NCBI RefSeq assembly: GCF_900142545.1
Contig: NZ_FRBF01000001.1
Coordinates: 1 to 64,000 of the forward strand
DNA: 64,000 nt
Direction of reading: 5' to 3'
DNA from: Fibrobacter sp. UWT2
Lineage (GTDB): Bacteria; Fibrobacterota; Fibrobacteria; Fibrobacterales; Fibrobacteraceae
The notes under the pieces are model-generated. The model was not told the origin of the DNA, did no database searches, and saw only the letters and a program-made list of their open reading frames with translations. The translations under genes and the position numbers were made by a program. Below are positions 17,756-26,305 of this stretch, one piece after another (position 1 is the first letter of the stretch; every line of letters begins with the position of its first letter).

Positions 17756-18088
17756 ATGGCTATTGAAAAACTTGCAGAAACTCTTTTGGAAAAGCTCCGT
17801 TTCATCACTAAGGCGGAAACGGTTATCGGTAACCCCATTCAGGCCGGTGAATCTACCGTTGTGCCCGTGAGCCGCGTGTCGGTGGGCTTCGGTTTTGGTG
17901 GTCACCAGTCCAAGGGTGATACTTCTGCCTCTGGCGGTGGCGCCTCGGTGGAACCGGTCGCATTCCTCGTGATTAAGGGTGACGATGTGCGCGTGATGCC
18001 CATCAGCAAGGACAGTTCGCTTGTCTCCAAGGTCATGGACATTGTACCTGACGTGGTGAACAAGTTCAAGAAGAGCGAAGACCAATAA
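17756..18088 (+). CDS. GerW/YtfJ family protein
   Basis: The protein has 110 residues. The N-terminal KAETVIGNPIQAGESTVVPVSRVSVGFGFGG, the Gly-rich segment and the following VEPVAFLVIKGDDVRVMPI match the YtfJ/GerW family, named for a Bacillus spore-coat germination protein but widespread in non-sporulating bacteria, where its role is unknown. Length is normal. It has no signal peptide. A palindromic repeat and a bidirectional terminator follow it. Confidence 0.85.
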   Translation: MAIEKLAETLLEKLRFITKAETVIGNPIQAGESTVVPVSRVSVGFGFGGHQSKGDTSASGGGASVEPVAFLVIKGDDVRVMPISKDSSLVSKVMDIVPDVVNKFKKSEDQ

Positions 18089-18089
18089 C

Positions 18090-18123
18090 GTCATTGCGAC
18101 CCTCGAAGTGGGGAAGCTATCTT
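18090..18123. repeat. Intergenic repeat of the GTCATTGCGA...GAAGCTATCTT type
   Basis: The segment starts with GTCATTGCGA and ends with GAAGCTATCTT. This resembles the widely seen 'CGTCATTGCGA...GAAGCAATCT' bacterial intergenic repeats. It directly follows gerW and precedes a terminator. Confidence 0.45.
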
Positions 18124-18140
18124 AATCGATTTTATAAACG

Positions 18141-18170
18141 AAAAAGCCTCGGTTTTCACCGAGGCTTTTT
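18141..18170. terminator. Bidirectional terminator
   Basis: AAAAAGCCTCGG...CCGAGGCTTTTT is a perfect 12-bp stem with a 6-nt loop, shared by gerW (plus) and serC (minus). Confidence 0.9.
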
Positions 18171-18197
18171 GAATTGTTTCGAGAGGGTTCGGATTAA

Positions 18198-19304
18198 TTA
18201 ACCGAGAACCTTCTTTTCGAAGTCGCCGAGGCAGTCAACGAGAGCCTGAACGCCTTCGACCGGCATAGCGTTGTAGATGGATGCGCGGAAGCCACCCACG
18301 GAGCGGTGACCCTTGAGCTGCTGCAGACCGCGAGCCTTAGCGAATTCGAGGAATTCCTTGGCGAGATCGTCAGCCTTGTCAGCGGCAACCACGTCCTTGT
18401 TGAACACGAACGGAACGTTCATGATGGAGCGGTCTTCCTTAGCAGCGGTACCGACGAACACCTTGGAGTTGTCGAGGGCGCTGTAAAGGAGAGCGGCCTT
18501 GGAGCGGTTCACCTTTTCGATAGCGTCCACGCCACCGAATTCCTTGAGCCACTTGAGGGTGCGGTTCATCACGTACACGGCGAATACCGGAGGTGTGTTG
18601 AACATGTTGGCAGCGTCAATGTGAGTCTGGAAGTTGAGCATGGTCGGGATGGTGCGGTTCACCTTGCCGAGGAGGCCCTTCTTGATGATGGTAACAGTCA
18701 CGCCAGCGCAGCTGATGTTCTTCTGGGCGCCACCGTACACAACGCCGAAGTCGGACACGTTGATCTTACGGGCGAGGAAGTCGGAGCTCACGTCAGCCAT
18801 GAGGAAGCCAGACTTCGGCTTCGGGAAGTTGTGCCATTCGGTACCGTAGATGGTGTTGTTGGCAGTCACGTGGAGGTAGCTAGCGTTGTCGGAAAGCTTC
18901 AGGTTCTTGTCGATGCGGCTGTAAGTTTCAGACTTGGTGTCGCAAGCGGCGAGAGCGTTACCGAACTGCTTAGCTTCCTTGTAAGCCTTGTTTGCCCAGA
19001 CACCGGTCAGAGCGTAGTCTGCCGTAGCGTCCTGGTCGAGGAAGTTCATCGGGAGCATGCAGAACAGAAGGGAGCAACCACCACCGAGGAAAACGATGTC
19101 GTAGTCTTCAGGGATGCCCATCAATTCACGGAGGTACTGTTCCGTCTGGGCGAACATGTTTTCAATCGGCTTTGAACGGTGACTCATGGAGAGAATGCTG
19201 ATGCCGCTGTTTTCGAAGTCGATGCATGCAGCAGATGCTTCCTTGAGTGCCTGTTCGGGCAGGACAGACGGTCCTGCGCTAAAGTTATAGACTTTATTTG
19301 CCAT
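18198..19304 (-). CDS. serC: Phosphoserine aminotransferase
   Basis: The protein has 368 residues from the ATG at 19304, which has AAAAAGGAAC just upstream; an in-frame ATG 30 nt further out is unlikely. It starts MANKVYNFSAGPSVLPEQ, the hallmark SerC opening. PLP lysine context YGGAQKN and the C-terminal KGHRSVGGFRASIYNA are present. It converts 3-phosphohydroxypyruvate and glutamate to phosphoserine in serine synthesis, and also acts in pyridoxal phosphate synthesis in some bacteria. No serA or serB lies nearby. Confidence 0.96.
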   Translation of the reverse strand: MANKVYNFSAGPSVLPEQALKEASAACIDFENSGISILSMSHRSKPIENMFAQTEQYLRELMGIPEDYDIVFLGGGCSLLFCMLPMNFLDQDATADYALTGVWANKAYKEAKQFGNALAACDTKSETYSRIDKNLKLSDNASYLHVTANNTIYGTEWHNFPKPKSGFLMADVSSDFLARKINVSDFGVVYGGAQKNISCAGVTVTIIKKGLLGKVNRTIPTMLNFQTHIDAANMFNTPPVFAVYVMNRTLKWLKEFGGVDAIEKVNRSKAALLYSALDNSKVFVGTAAKEDRSIMNVPFVFNKDVVAADKADDLAKEFLEFAKARGLQQLKGHRSVGGFRASIYNAMPVEGVQALVDCLGDFEKKVLG

Positions 19305-19430
19305 GGTTGTGTTCCTTTTTGTTTTGCCCCGCATGGTTTACGGGGACTCTTAAATTACGCGCGTAAAAATAGCAAAATACGGCTTTTTCGGCTACATTGA
19401 AAGCAATAAAAAATTTTGATGAGCGGATAA

Positions 19431-19456
19431 AAAAAAGCCCCGAATGGACGGGGCTT
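19431..19456 (-). terminator. Terminator of the HD-like gene
   Basis: On the minus strand AAGCCCCG...CGGGGCTT (19435-19456) is followed by a run of T. It lies 70 nt beyond the stop of the gene at 19528. Confidence 0.85.
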
Positions 19457-19468
19457 GGCTTAATGGAT

Positions 19469-19520
19469 TGAGATCCTTCGACGGAGTTTACCCTGAGCGT
19501 GTCGAAGGGCCTGGATGACA
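19469..19520. repeat. Palindromic element CCTTCGAC...GTCGAAGG
   Basis: CCTTCGAC (19475-19482) and GTCGAAGG (19501-19508) enclose GGAGTTTACCCTGAGC, and the element ends in GGATGACA. It is one of the 'CTTCGAC...TCGAAG' intergenic repeat types and sits between a stop codon and its terminator. Confidence 0.55.
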
Positions 19521-19527
19521 CTGTAAA

Positions 19528-20052
19528 TTACACGCCGAGGGCTTCGATTGCAGCCTGGTACTTCTTGAGGCGGAACTTAGTCTTGAGTTCGCGGCGTTCT
19601 TGACGCTTGATGTACTTGTCTTCCAGAAGCACGTTCAAAATGGCGCTTTTGGCCTTGGCCATCAGCGGGTCGTTCTTGAGGGTGCCCATGAACTTCACGA
19701 ATTCCTTTTCGCGGGCTTCGTAGTTTGCTTCTTCGGCGGGGACACCTTCGGCCATAAGCTTGCAGCTGTATTCGTCGATCCAGCCCTGGTTCTTGTGGTA
19801 AGTCATCTTCTGGATCTTTTCGACCATGTCGGCCGGAACGCCCATGGCGATCACTTCTTCAGGGGTTTTCTTGGTCGTATCGGTAATCAGGTCCTGCAAA
19901 ATGGCGAGTGTCTGAACCTCTTCGGATTCACCCTTGTTTTTGAGGTAATCTGCGACATTCTGCAGAAAATCAATGTAGGGGCCGCCGGCCTTGTCCATCT
20001 GGTTCTTGTGGACGTCGGCTGCAATTTTGTAGGCTTCAGCGTAAGAAAGCAT
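19528..20052 (-). CDS. SpoT/RelA HD-domain-like protein lacking the metal ligands
   Basis: The protein has 174 residues from the ATG at 20052, supported by AAGGAT; an upstream in-frame ATG has no ribosome site. The order of blocks follows the (p)ppGpp-hydrolase HD fold: AADVHKNQMDKAGGPYIDF (11-29), LAILQDLITDTTKKTPEEVIAMGV (49-72), then VEKIQKMTY. However, the 'HP' after PYI is Phe-Leu, the central 'HD' is Gln53-Asp54, and the late 'KxADRxHN' aspartate region reads KAKSAILNVL. Only His15 of the usual ligands remains. It is therefore probably not a hydrolase; nucleotide sensing or a structural role is possible. It has its own terminator. Confidence 0.6.
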   Translation of the reverse strand: MLSYAEAYKIAADVHKNQMDKAGGPYIDFLQNVADYLKNKGESEEVQTLAILQDLITDTTKKTPEEVIAMGVPADMVEKIQKMTYHKNQGWIDEYSCKLMAEGVPAEEANYEAREKEFVKFMGTLKNDPLMAKAKSAILNVLLEDKYIKRQERRELKTKFRLKKYQAAIEALGV

Positions 20053-20203
20053 AATTATCCTTTTTAAAAACTTTGGGGTGCTACACCGGCACCATAGTCT
20101 CAATATATATAAACAAATCTTGTAAAAGTGTCACGTTTTTGTCAAATATCCAAAAAGTGAGCTTTTTTTGTTGTTTTTTGAGCTAGGTGCCGGAATAAAG
20201 CTC

Positions 20204-22477
20204 TTATTTGTTGTTCGCACGAATCAGGTTGAGGGCGGAACCAGCCTTGAACCATGCCCACTGCTGTTCGTTGTAGGTGTGGCTCAGGGCGATGTTGTCG
20301 ACAGAGCCATCCTTGTGGTGAGCAACGAGGGTGAACTCGGAACCCGGAGCGAACTTGGTGAGGCCCACGATGTCGAATACGTCCTGTTCCTGGATCTTGT
20401 CGTAGTCGGCAGCGTTCTTGAAGGTGAGGGCGAGCATGCCCTGCTTCTTGAGGTTCGTTTCGTGGATGCGGGCGAAGCTCTTCACGATCACGGCCTTCAC
20501 ACCGAGGAAGCGCGGTTCCATGGCGGCATGTTCGCGGCTGGAGCCTTCGCCGTAGTTTTCGTCTCCGATCACGATGGAGCCCGTACCCTTGGCCTTGTAA
20601 ATCTTGGCAAGTTCGGGGACTTCCTTGTAGCTGCCGCACTGGCAGAGAACCTTGTTCGTTTCGCCGTTGAAGGCGTTCACGGCGCCGATGAGCATGTTGT
20701 TCGAAATGTTTTCGAGGTGACCGCGGTAGTTGAGCCACGGACCGGCCATGGAGATGTGGTCGGTGGTGCACTTGCCCTTGGCCTTGATGAGGAGCGGGGC
20801 ACCGGCGATGTCCTTGCCGTCCCAAGCCGCGAACGGAGCGAGAGCCTGGAGGCGCTTGCTTTCGGGGTTGATGGAAACGGTAATCTTGGAACCGTCTTCT
20901 GCCGGAGCCTGGTAGCCTGCGTCCTTGACTTCGAAGCCCTTCGGCGGGAGTTCGCACTGTTCCGGCGGGTCGAGCTTTACGGCCTTACCCTCATTGTTCA
21001 CGAGAGTGTCGGTCATCGGGTTGAAGCGGATGTCGCCGCTGAGCGCTGCAATCACGGCCATGAGCGGGCTAGCCACGAATGCGTGCGTGTTCGGGTTGCC
21101 GTCGGCGCGCTTGGCGAAGTTGCGGTTGAAGCTGTGGACGATGGTGTTGAGTTCCTTCTTGTCGGCACCGGCACGGTCCCAACGGCCAATGCAAGGACCG
21201 CAGGCGTTAGTCATGATGGTGGCGCCGAACTGCTTGAACAAGTCGATGAGGCCGTCGCGTTCGGCGGTGTAACGCACTTGTTCAGAACCCGGGTTGATGA
21301 GGAGCGGGCACTTCGGGCTGAGACCCTTCGCGAGGGCCTGCTTGATCATGTTGGCTGCCATGAACAAATCTTCGTAGCTGGAGTTCGTGCAGCTACCGAT
21401 GAGGGCGGCGCTTACGACCGGCGTAGATTCCGGCTTGGTTTCGGTGGCCTTGAGGCTTTCTGCCATATCGGTCACGGCGAAAGCTCGGTCCGGGCTGAAC
21501 GGGCCGTTGAAGTGCGGCACGAGTTCGCTCAGGTTGATTTCCACGACGCGGTCAAAATACTTTTCCGGATTTGCTTCGACTTCGGGGTCGGCCTTGAGGT
21601 GTTCTGCAATCTTGTCGGCGGCGGCGGCAACGTCGGCGCGGCCGGTCACCTTGAGGTAACGGCTCATGGAGTCGTCGTAGCTGAAGGTGGAGCATGTTGC
21701 GCCCACTTCGGCACCCATGTTCGCAATCGTTGCCTTGCCTGTTGCGGAGAGGCTGCGTGCGCCTTCGCCGAAGTATTCGATAATGGCATTGGTGCCGCCC
21801 TTCACGGTCAAGATGCCTGCGAGCTTAAGGATGATGTCCTTCGCGGTAGCGAAACCTTGGAGCTTGCCGGTGAGCTTCACGCCGATCATCTTCGGGTACT
21901 TGAGTTCCCACGGGAGGCCGACCATGGCGTCCACGGCGTCTGCACCGCCCACGCCAATCGCGAGCATGCCGAGACCGCCAGCGTTCACGGTGTGGGAGTC
22001 AGTACCGATCATCATTCCGCCCGGGAAGGCGTAGTTTTCGAGCACCACCTGGTGGATGATGCCTGCGCCCGGGAGCCAGCAGTCAATGCCGTATTTGGCA
22101 GACACGGACTGGAGGAAATCGTAAACTTCCTTGCTTTCTTCTTTGGCGCGGGGCAAGTCCTTTTCGACACCTTCGCGGGCGATAATCAGGTGGTCGCAGT
22201 GCACGGAGCTCGGCACTGCCACGCGGGCCTTACCGGCGGTGGTGAACTGCAAAAGGGCCATCTGGGCGGTTGCGTCCTGCATGGCCACGCGGTCGGGGTG
22301 GAATTCGGCAAAATCCTTGCCGCGTTCATAAGTCCTGTTCTCGGCGCCATCGATCAGGTGGCTGTAGATAATCTTTTCGGCGAGGGTGAGCGGACGGCCC
22401 AGCTGCTTGCGTGCAGCTTCAACGCGGGCAGGAATGCGGGCGTAGACGCCCTGGATCATGTCGAAATTGAAAAGCAT
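20204..22477 (-). CDS. Aconitate hydratase (mitochondrial-type)
   Basis: The protein has 757 residues from the ATG at 22477; a longer in-frame start runs through promoter DNA and is unlikely. Three 4Fe-4S cysteines are visible in [11 protein letters not shown] and [12 protein letters not shown]. The substrate-binding TDSHT and the C-terminal swivel domain ([20 protein letters not shown]) are present. It isomerises citrate to isocitrate in the TCA cycle. The length and the [16 protein letters not shown] start fit the mitochondrial/eukaryote-like aconitase class found in Bacteroidetes and relatives, rather than AcnA or AcnB of E. coli. Confidence 0.93.
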   Translation of the reverse strand: MLFNFDMIQGVYARIPARVEAARKQLGRPLTLAEKIIYSHLIDGAENRTYERGKDFAEFHPDRVAMQDATAQMALLQFTTAGKARVAVPSSVHCDHLIIAREGVEKDLPRAKEESKEVYDFLQSVSAKYGIDCWLPGAGIIHQVVLENYAFPGGMMIGTDSHTVNAGGLGMLAIGVGGADAVDAMVGLPWELKYPKMIGVKLTGKLQGFATAKDIILKLAGILTVKGGTNAIIEYFGEGARSLSATGKATIANMGAEVGATCSTFSYDDSMSRYLKVTGRADVAAAADKIAEHLKADPEVEANPEKYFDRVVEINLSELVPHFNGPFSPDRAFAVTDMAESLKATETKPESTPVVSAALIGSCTNSSYEDLFMAANMIKQALAKGLSPKCPLLINPGSEQVRYTAERDGLIDLFKQFGATIMTNACGPCIGRWDRAGADKKELNTIVHSFNRNFAKRADGNPNTHAFVASPLMAVIAALSGDIRFNPMTDTLVNNEGKAVKLDPPEQCELPPKGFEVKDAGYQAPAEDGSKITVSINPESKRLQALAPFAAWDGKDIAGAPLLIKAKGKCTTDHISMAGPWLNYRGHLENISNNMLIGAVNAFNGETNKVLCQCGSYKEVPELAKIYKAKGTGSIVIGDENYGEGSSREHAAMEPRFLGVKAVIVKSFARIHETNLKKQGMLALTFKNAADYDKIQEQDVFDIVGLTKFAPGSEFTLVAHHKDGSVDNIALSHTYNEQQWAWFKAGSALNLIRANNK

Positions 22478-22513
22478 AGTCTCTTGGGGGTTTAGGTTGA
22501 ATTTTCGGGCGTA

Positions 22514-22577
22514 AAGATAGAAAATTATTTGGTTGCTTTTTTTTACCCTTAACAAAGGGTGTAAATTTTCCTAAATT
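22514..22577. promoter_or_regulatory. Divergent promoters of aconitase and the SulP gene with an inverted repeat
   Basis: TATCTT on the minus strand (22514-22519) is a candidate -10 for aconitase. TAAATT (22572-22577) is a candidate -10 for the SulP gene. Between them ACCCTT-AACA-AAGGGT (22545-22560) forms an inverted repeat that could be an operator. Confidence 0.4.
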
Positions 22578-22607
22578 TGGCCGCGTTCCTAAGATTGGAG
22601 AACCCCC

Positions 22608-24515
22608 ATGTCCAATATAAACGCCAAAGATTCCGTCAAGAATTTCCTTGCTGGAGTCAAGACGACCGTTACTCCCGAACTGTTTCGCACGATCCGCAGG
22701 GGCTACGACAAGAAGAACTTCGTAAGCGACCTCATGTCGGGCCTGATTGTGGGCATTTTGGCCTTGCCGCTTGCCATTGCGTTTGCTATCGCTTCGGGTG
22801 TGGGTCCGGAACAGGGCCTTTACACGGCCATTATCGCGGGCTTTACCATTTCGCTCTTGGGCGGTTCCCGCTTCCAGATTGGCGGCCCGACGGGTGCATT
22901 CATTGTGATTGTCTACGGCATCGTGAGCCAGTACGGTTACGACGGTCTTGCTTCGGCCACCCTTTTGGCCGGTATCTTGCTGATTATCTTTGGCTTGGCC
23001 AAATTTGGCGCGATTATCAAGTTTATCCCGTATCCGGTGACCGTAGGCTTTACCGCCGGTATCGCTATTATTATTGCTCTTGGCCAGGTGCCGAACTTCT
23101 TTGGCCTGCGTTTCCTTTCCAAAGACCCGGCCGATGCCGTGGGCAAAATCAAGCTTTACGCCTCTTCGCTTGATACTGTTAATATTTATGCCGTGATTGT
23201 GGGCCTTGTGGCTTTGGCCGTTTGCATTCTGTGGCCGAAGATTACGACGAAAGTTCCGGGTTCCCTGATTGCCATTATTGTGGCGACCGTCATGGTGAAG
23301 GTTTTGGGCTGGGATGACCCGATTACGGGCCACGGCGTGGTGACCATTGGCATGAAAAACCACATTCCGAGCGGTTTCCCGGTTCCGCATTTGCCAAACA
23401 TTAGCCTTGAAATGATGCAGAAGGTGTTCCAGCCGGCTTTGACCATTGCCATTTTGGGTGCTATTGAATCCCTTTTGTCTGCCGTGGTGGCCGACGGTAT
23501 GACCTCGACCAAGCACCGTTCGAATACCGAACTTTTCGGCCAGGGTGTCGCTAACGTGCTTTCCCCGATGTTTGGTGGTATTCCGGCGACCGGTGCCATT
23601 GCCCGTACGGCAACCAACATCCGTAACGGTGCCGTGAGCCCGATTTCTGGCTTGGTACACGCGGTTGTTTTGCTCCTCATTATGCTTGTGCTCGGTAAGT
23701 ACGCCGAAATGATCCCGATGGCAGCGCTTGCCGCCGTGCTTTTCCAGGTGGCATTCAATATGTGCGGCTATCGCAGCTTTATCAAGATGTTCAAGGCCCC
23801 GAAGAGCGATGTTGCTGTGATGCTTGTGGCCTTTTTCTTGACCGTGATTATCGACCTGACGGTTGCAATCGAAGTGGGCGTGCTTTTGGCCGCAGTGCTC
23901 TTCATTAAGCGCATGAGCGATGTTGCCGAAGTGGAAACGGTGACTGAAGCCCTTAAAGAAGACGACGAAGAAGCTGCTCATAACGAGCTTAGCCGCCAGG
24001 TGCCGAAGGGCGTTGCCGTGTACGAACTTGCCGGTTCGCTCTTCTTTGGTGCGGTCGACAAGTTTAAGGATACCATGGCCCGCATCTCCGACAAGCCGAA
24101 GATTCTTATTCTGCGCATGCGTAGCGTGTCTAGCATCGATGCCGCCGGTATCCAGATGATCGAAGACTTGCTCAACCGTTGCAACCGCGAAGGCACTCAG
24201 CTGTTGCTCTCGGGCGTGCATGCCCAGCCGGTGGTGGCCTTGACTCGCGCCGGCGTGCTCAAGCAGCTCGGCGAAGAAAACGCCCTCGGAAACATTGATG
24301 CTGCCCTTAATCGTGCCCGCGAACTCTTGGGCCTTCCGATTGTGGATACCTCGCACGAAATGCCGCAGGCGCCTACCGTTTCTTGGGAAAAGAGCCTCGA
24401 TAAGCCGTGGATGCCCGAAGAATCGAACGCTGCCGTGGCCGAAGAAACGCCGGAAGTTATCGCCGAAAAAATGCTCGACGAACCGGTCGTGAAAATCGAA
24501 GAAAAAACAAAGTAA
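22608..24515 (+). CDS. SulP-family anion transporter with STAS domain
   Basis: The protein has 635 residues. A cytoplasmic N-terminus is followed by about 12 hydrophobic helices between residues 40 and 440, including the family region DLMSGLIVGILALPLAIAFAI and RFQIGGPTGAF. A STAS domain (about 460-570, with the phosphate-loop-like SVSSIDAAGIQMIEDLLNRC) and an acidic tail follow. SulP proteins move sulfate, bicarbonate, C4-dicarboxylates or chloride across the inner membrane; the substrate cannot be read here. GGAG lies 7 nt before the ATG. It is transcribed divergently from aconitase. Confidence 0.92.
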   Translation: MSNINAKDSVKNFLAGVKTTVTPELFRTIRRGYDKKNFVSDLMSGLIVGILALPLAIAFAIASGVGPEQGLYTAIIAGFTISLLGGSRFQIGGPTGAFIVIVYGIVSQYGYDGLASATLLAGILLIIFGLAKFGAIIKFIPYPVTVGFTAGIAIIIALGQVPNFFGLRFLSKDPADAVGKIKLYASSLDTVNIYAVIVGLVALAVCILWPKITTKVPGSLIAIIVATVMVKVLGWDDPITGHGVVTIGMKNHIPSGFPVPHLPNISLEMMQKVFQPALTIAILGAIESLLSAVVADGMTSTKHRSNTELFGQGVANVLSPMFGGIPATGAIARTATNIRNGAVSPISGLVHAVVLLLIMLVLGKYAEMIPMAALAAVLFQVAFNMCGYRSFIKMFKAPKSDVAVMLVAFFLTVIIDLTVAIEVGVLLAAVLFIKRMSDVAEVETVTEALKEDDEEAAHNELSRQVPKGVAVYELAGSLFFGAVDKFKDTMARISDKPKILILRMRSVSSIDAAGIQMIEDLLNRCNREGTQLLLSGVHAQPVVALTRAGVLKQLGEENALGNIDAALNRARELLGLPIVDTSHEMPQAPTVSWEKSLDKPWMPEESNAAVAEETPEVIAEKMLDEPVVKIEEKTK

Positions 24516-24548
24516 TCTTTGTAAGGTTTTCTTAAGTTTGTGAGCGAC

Positions 24549-24574
24549 AAACGCCTCGTATTAACGAGGCGTGG
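24549..24574 (+). terminator. Hairpin after the SulP gene (weak terminator)
   Basis: ACGCCTCG (24551-24558) and CGAGGCGT (24565-24572) form a strong stem 35 nt after the stop codon, but no T-run follows. Termination may be Rho-assisted, or this may be an RNA-stabilising hairpin. Apart from this and the small ORF at 24702, nothing is seen in 24516-24840. Confidence 0.4.
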
Positions 24575-24701
24575 TTGCGAGAGCGAGCGCTTTGGGTACG
24601 TACTTAGTAAGATTGGGCGCGAGCGGTCTGTAAGTGTGACGGGAATCGCAGTGTGATTTCCGTCTCTTTAATTTTAGTTATGTTATATCTAAATTAGGGG
24701 C

Positions 24702-24818
24702 ATGGTTAAGAGACATGCTTTGACGAGTTCTGAAAGGACGCACATCTTTTGGCACTTCATCGTGAACTATCTGCTTGCCTTCTGGGCAGTTGGATTGGTC
24801 CTGATGAATATCTGCTAG
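24702..24818 (+). CDS. Possible 38-residue single-span membrane peptide
   Basis: An ATG at 24702 opens a 39-codon frame ending in TAG (24816-24818). The N-terminal half is basic and polar (Lys3, Arg4, Arg12). Residues 16-36 are hydrophobic and aromatic (FWHFIVNYLLAFWAVGLVLM), enough for one membrane helix. TAAATT lies 6 nt before AUG plus AGGGGC, and TATATCT is just upstream, matching the promoter pattern of confirmed genes here. It fills most of an otherwise empty gap before purN. No homologue is recognised; it could be a chance frame. Confidence 0.45.
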   Translation: MVKRHALTSSERTHIFWHFIVNYLLAFWAVGLVLMNIC

Positions 24819-24844
24819 TCTCAAACAATCCTTGATTATTTTTC

Positions 24845-24850
24845 TATCTT
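24845..24850 (+). promoter_or_regulatory. TATCTT -10 box of purN, leaderless-type
   Basis: TATCTT ends 7 nt before the purN ATG with no Shine-Dalgarno sequence between, so the transcript probably begins at or beside the start codon. Confidence 0.5.
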
Positions 24851-24857
24851 TGGCGCC

Positions 24858-25448
24858 ATGTTTAAAATCGGCGTCATGGCTTCCGGTGGTGGAAGCAACT
24901 TTAAAGCAATAATTGACCGTATAGGCGAGGGCGACCTCGAAGCCCAGTGCAAATTCCTGATTACTAACAATGGTGGTTGCGGGGCTGTCGGTCATGCTGA
25001 ATCTTACGGGATTCCTGTTTACCACATTTCTGGTAAGACCCACCCCGATACGGCTGCCTATGAAGCCGCACTTTTAGAAGTGATCGATCGTTACGATATC
25101 GATTTGCTGATTTTGGCTGGCTACATGAAGGCCTTGCCGGTAAGCCTCATTAAAAGGCTCCCGGACCGCATCTTGAACATTCACCCGTCGCTTTTGCCCA
25201 AGTACGGTGGCAAGGGCTTCTGGGGAATTCACGTGCATGAGGCCGTAATCGCCGCCAACGAAAAGGAGTCGGGCCCGACGGTTCACCTGGTGAGCGAAGA
25301 AATCGACCAGGGTCGAATCTTGGCGCAGACCCGCGTGCCAGTTGAAGATGGCGATACGCCTGAAACGCTCGCTGCTCGTGTGCTGGTGCAGGAACACGCC
25401 CTTTACTGGAAGACGATTAAGGAATATGCCGCTCAAATAGGCGTGTAA
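24858..25448 (+). CDS. purN: Phosphoribosylglycinamide formyltransferase
   Basis: The protein has 196 residues, normal length. It starts with KIGVMASGGGSNFKAI (substrate-phosphate loop), includes the NIHPSLLPKYGGKGFWG active-site block (catalytic Asn-His) and the later DQGRILAQ. It transfers a formyl group from 10-formyl-THF to GAR in purine synthesis. The stop is 3 nt before the rnhB start, so the two genes are likely co-transcribed. Another purine gene, purC, lies 32 kb away. Confidence 0.95.
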   Translation: MFKIGVMASGGGSNFKAIIDRIGEGDLEAQCKFLITNNGGCGAVGHAESYGIPVYHISGKTHPDTAAYEAALLEVIDRYDIDLLILAGYMKALPVSLIKRLPDRILNIHPSLLPKYGGKGFWGIHVHEAVIAANEKESGPTVHLVSEEIDQGRILAQTRVPVEDGDTPETLAARVLVQEHALYWKTIKEYAAQIGV

Positions 25449-25451
25449 CTC

Positions 25452-26210
25452 ATGAAATTCAAAGTCCCGGCATTTCTCGAAGGAATTGAATTCCCTGTCG
25501 ATGGCGAAGTTGCCATGCGCAAATTCGCTGCATCCCAGATGGGGGAGAATGCCGTGGTCGTGGGCATTGACGAAGTGGGTCGCGGCCCTTTGGCAGGCCC
25601 TGTGGTGGCGTGTGCCGCTGTCCTTAAGGCGCCCGACGCACTCCTGACACTCAACGATTCCAAAAAGCTCACGCGCCCGAAGCGCGAAGCCATGTACCAG
25701 GACGTGCAAGATGCTTGCGCCTGCTTTGCCGTGGCAAGCGCCTCGGTCGAAGAAATTGACCGCATGAACATTCTGGAAGCGGACTTTTTGGCGATGCGCC
25801 GAGCCTTGCAGGCTCTCGGTATGCCCGGTTTGCACGAATCTGTCCCCCAAATTCCGATTTTCCAGAAAGGCTCCTTTGCGTCCCTAACCACTAGCCACCA
25901 ACCACTAACCACTTTAATTGCTGTCGACGGCAACCTCAAGATTCACGGAATCCCCGAAGAATTGCAAATTCCGGTAGTCAAGGGTGATGGCCGTATCGCA
26001 AGTATCTCGGCGGCCTCGATTTTGGCGAAAGTCTTCCGTGACCGCTACATGGACGACCTGGAAAAGAAATTCCCCGGCTACGGTTTTGACAAGCATGCCG
26101 GTTACGGAACCAAGGCTCACCTTGACGCAATCCGCCGTCTCGGCATGACCCCTGAACATCGTAAAAGCTTTCACCCCAAGAGCTTACAGACAGAGCTGGA
26201 TCTTTTTTAA
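25452..26210 (+). CDS. rnhB: Ribonuclease HII with an in-frame heptamer-repeat insertion
   Basis: The protein has 252 residues. The catalytic DEVGRGPLAGPVVA (Asp and Glu at about 38-39), DSKKLTRPKRE and ISAASILAKVFRD (acidic ligands downstream) are present, as is the C-terminal YGTKAHLDAIRRLGMTPEHRKSF. It cleaves the RNA strand of RNA-DNA hybrids and misincorporated ribonucleotides. Between the helix ending RRALQALGMPG and the strand IAVDGN there are about 30 residues not expected in the family; part of them (LTTSHQPLTT) is encoded by a 7-bp tandem repeat. The fold around the active site looks intact, so the enzyme is probably functional. Confidence 0.93.
   Translation: MKFKVPAFLEGIEFPVDGEVAMRKFAASQMGENAVVVGIDEVGRGPLAGPVVACAAVLKAPDALLTLNDSKKLTRPKREAMYQDVQDACACFAVASASVEEIDRMNILEADFLAMRRALQALGMPGLHESVPQIPIFQKGSFASLTTSHQPLTTLIAVDGNLKIHGIPEELQIPVVKGDGRIASISAASILAKVFRDRYMDDLEKKFPGYGFDKHAGYGTKAHLDAIRRLGMTPEHRKSFHPKSLQTELDLF
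25884..25913. repeat. 7-bp tandem repeat inside rnhB
   Basis: CTAACCA, CTAGCCA, CCAACCA, CTAACCA and a partial CT lie within the rnhB coding frame, encoding a Thr/Ser/Pro-rich loop. It is related to the intergenic heptamers at 3885, 5605, 47398, 59235 and 59301. Confidence 0.75.
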
Positions 26211-26305
26211 GGTACAATTGTGATGAAACGCATATCGTCAAACATTTTGCTTGACTTTTAGGATTGCAGGAATTATTTTTGGGCTAATCAATATAGGGGA
26301 ATCCC

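Noticed and set aside
20142-20957. 271-codon minus-strand frame overlapping the aconitase 3' end
   Set aside because: It is a shifted frame of the aconitase gene, rich in Arg/Pro/Gln, with no ribosome site.
24549-24574. Strong intrinsic terminator after the SulP gene
   Set aside because: The stem is good but no U-run follows, so it is listed only as a weak terminator or hairpin.
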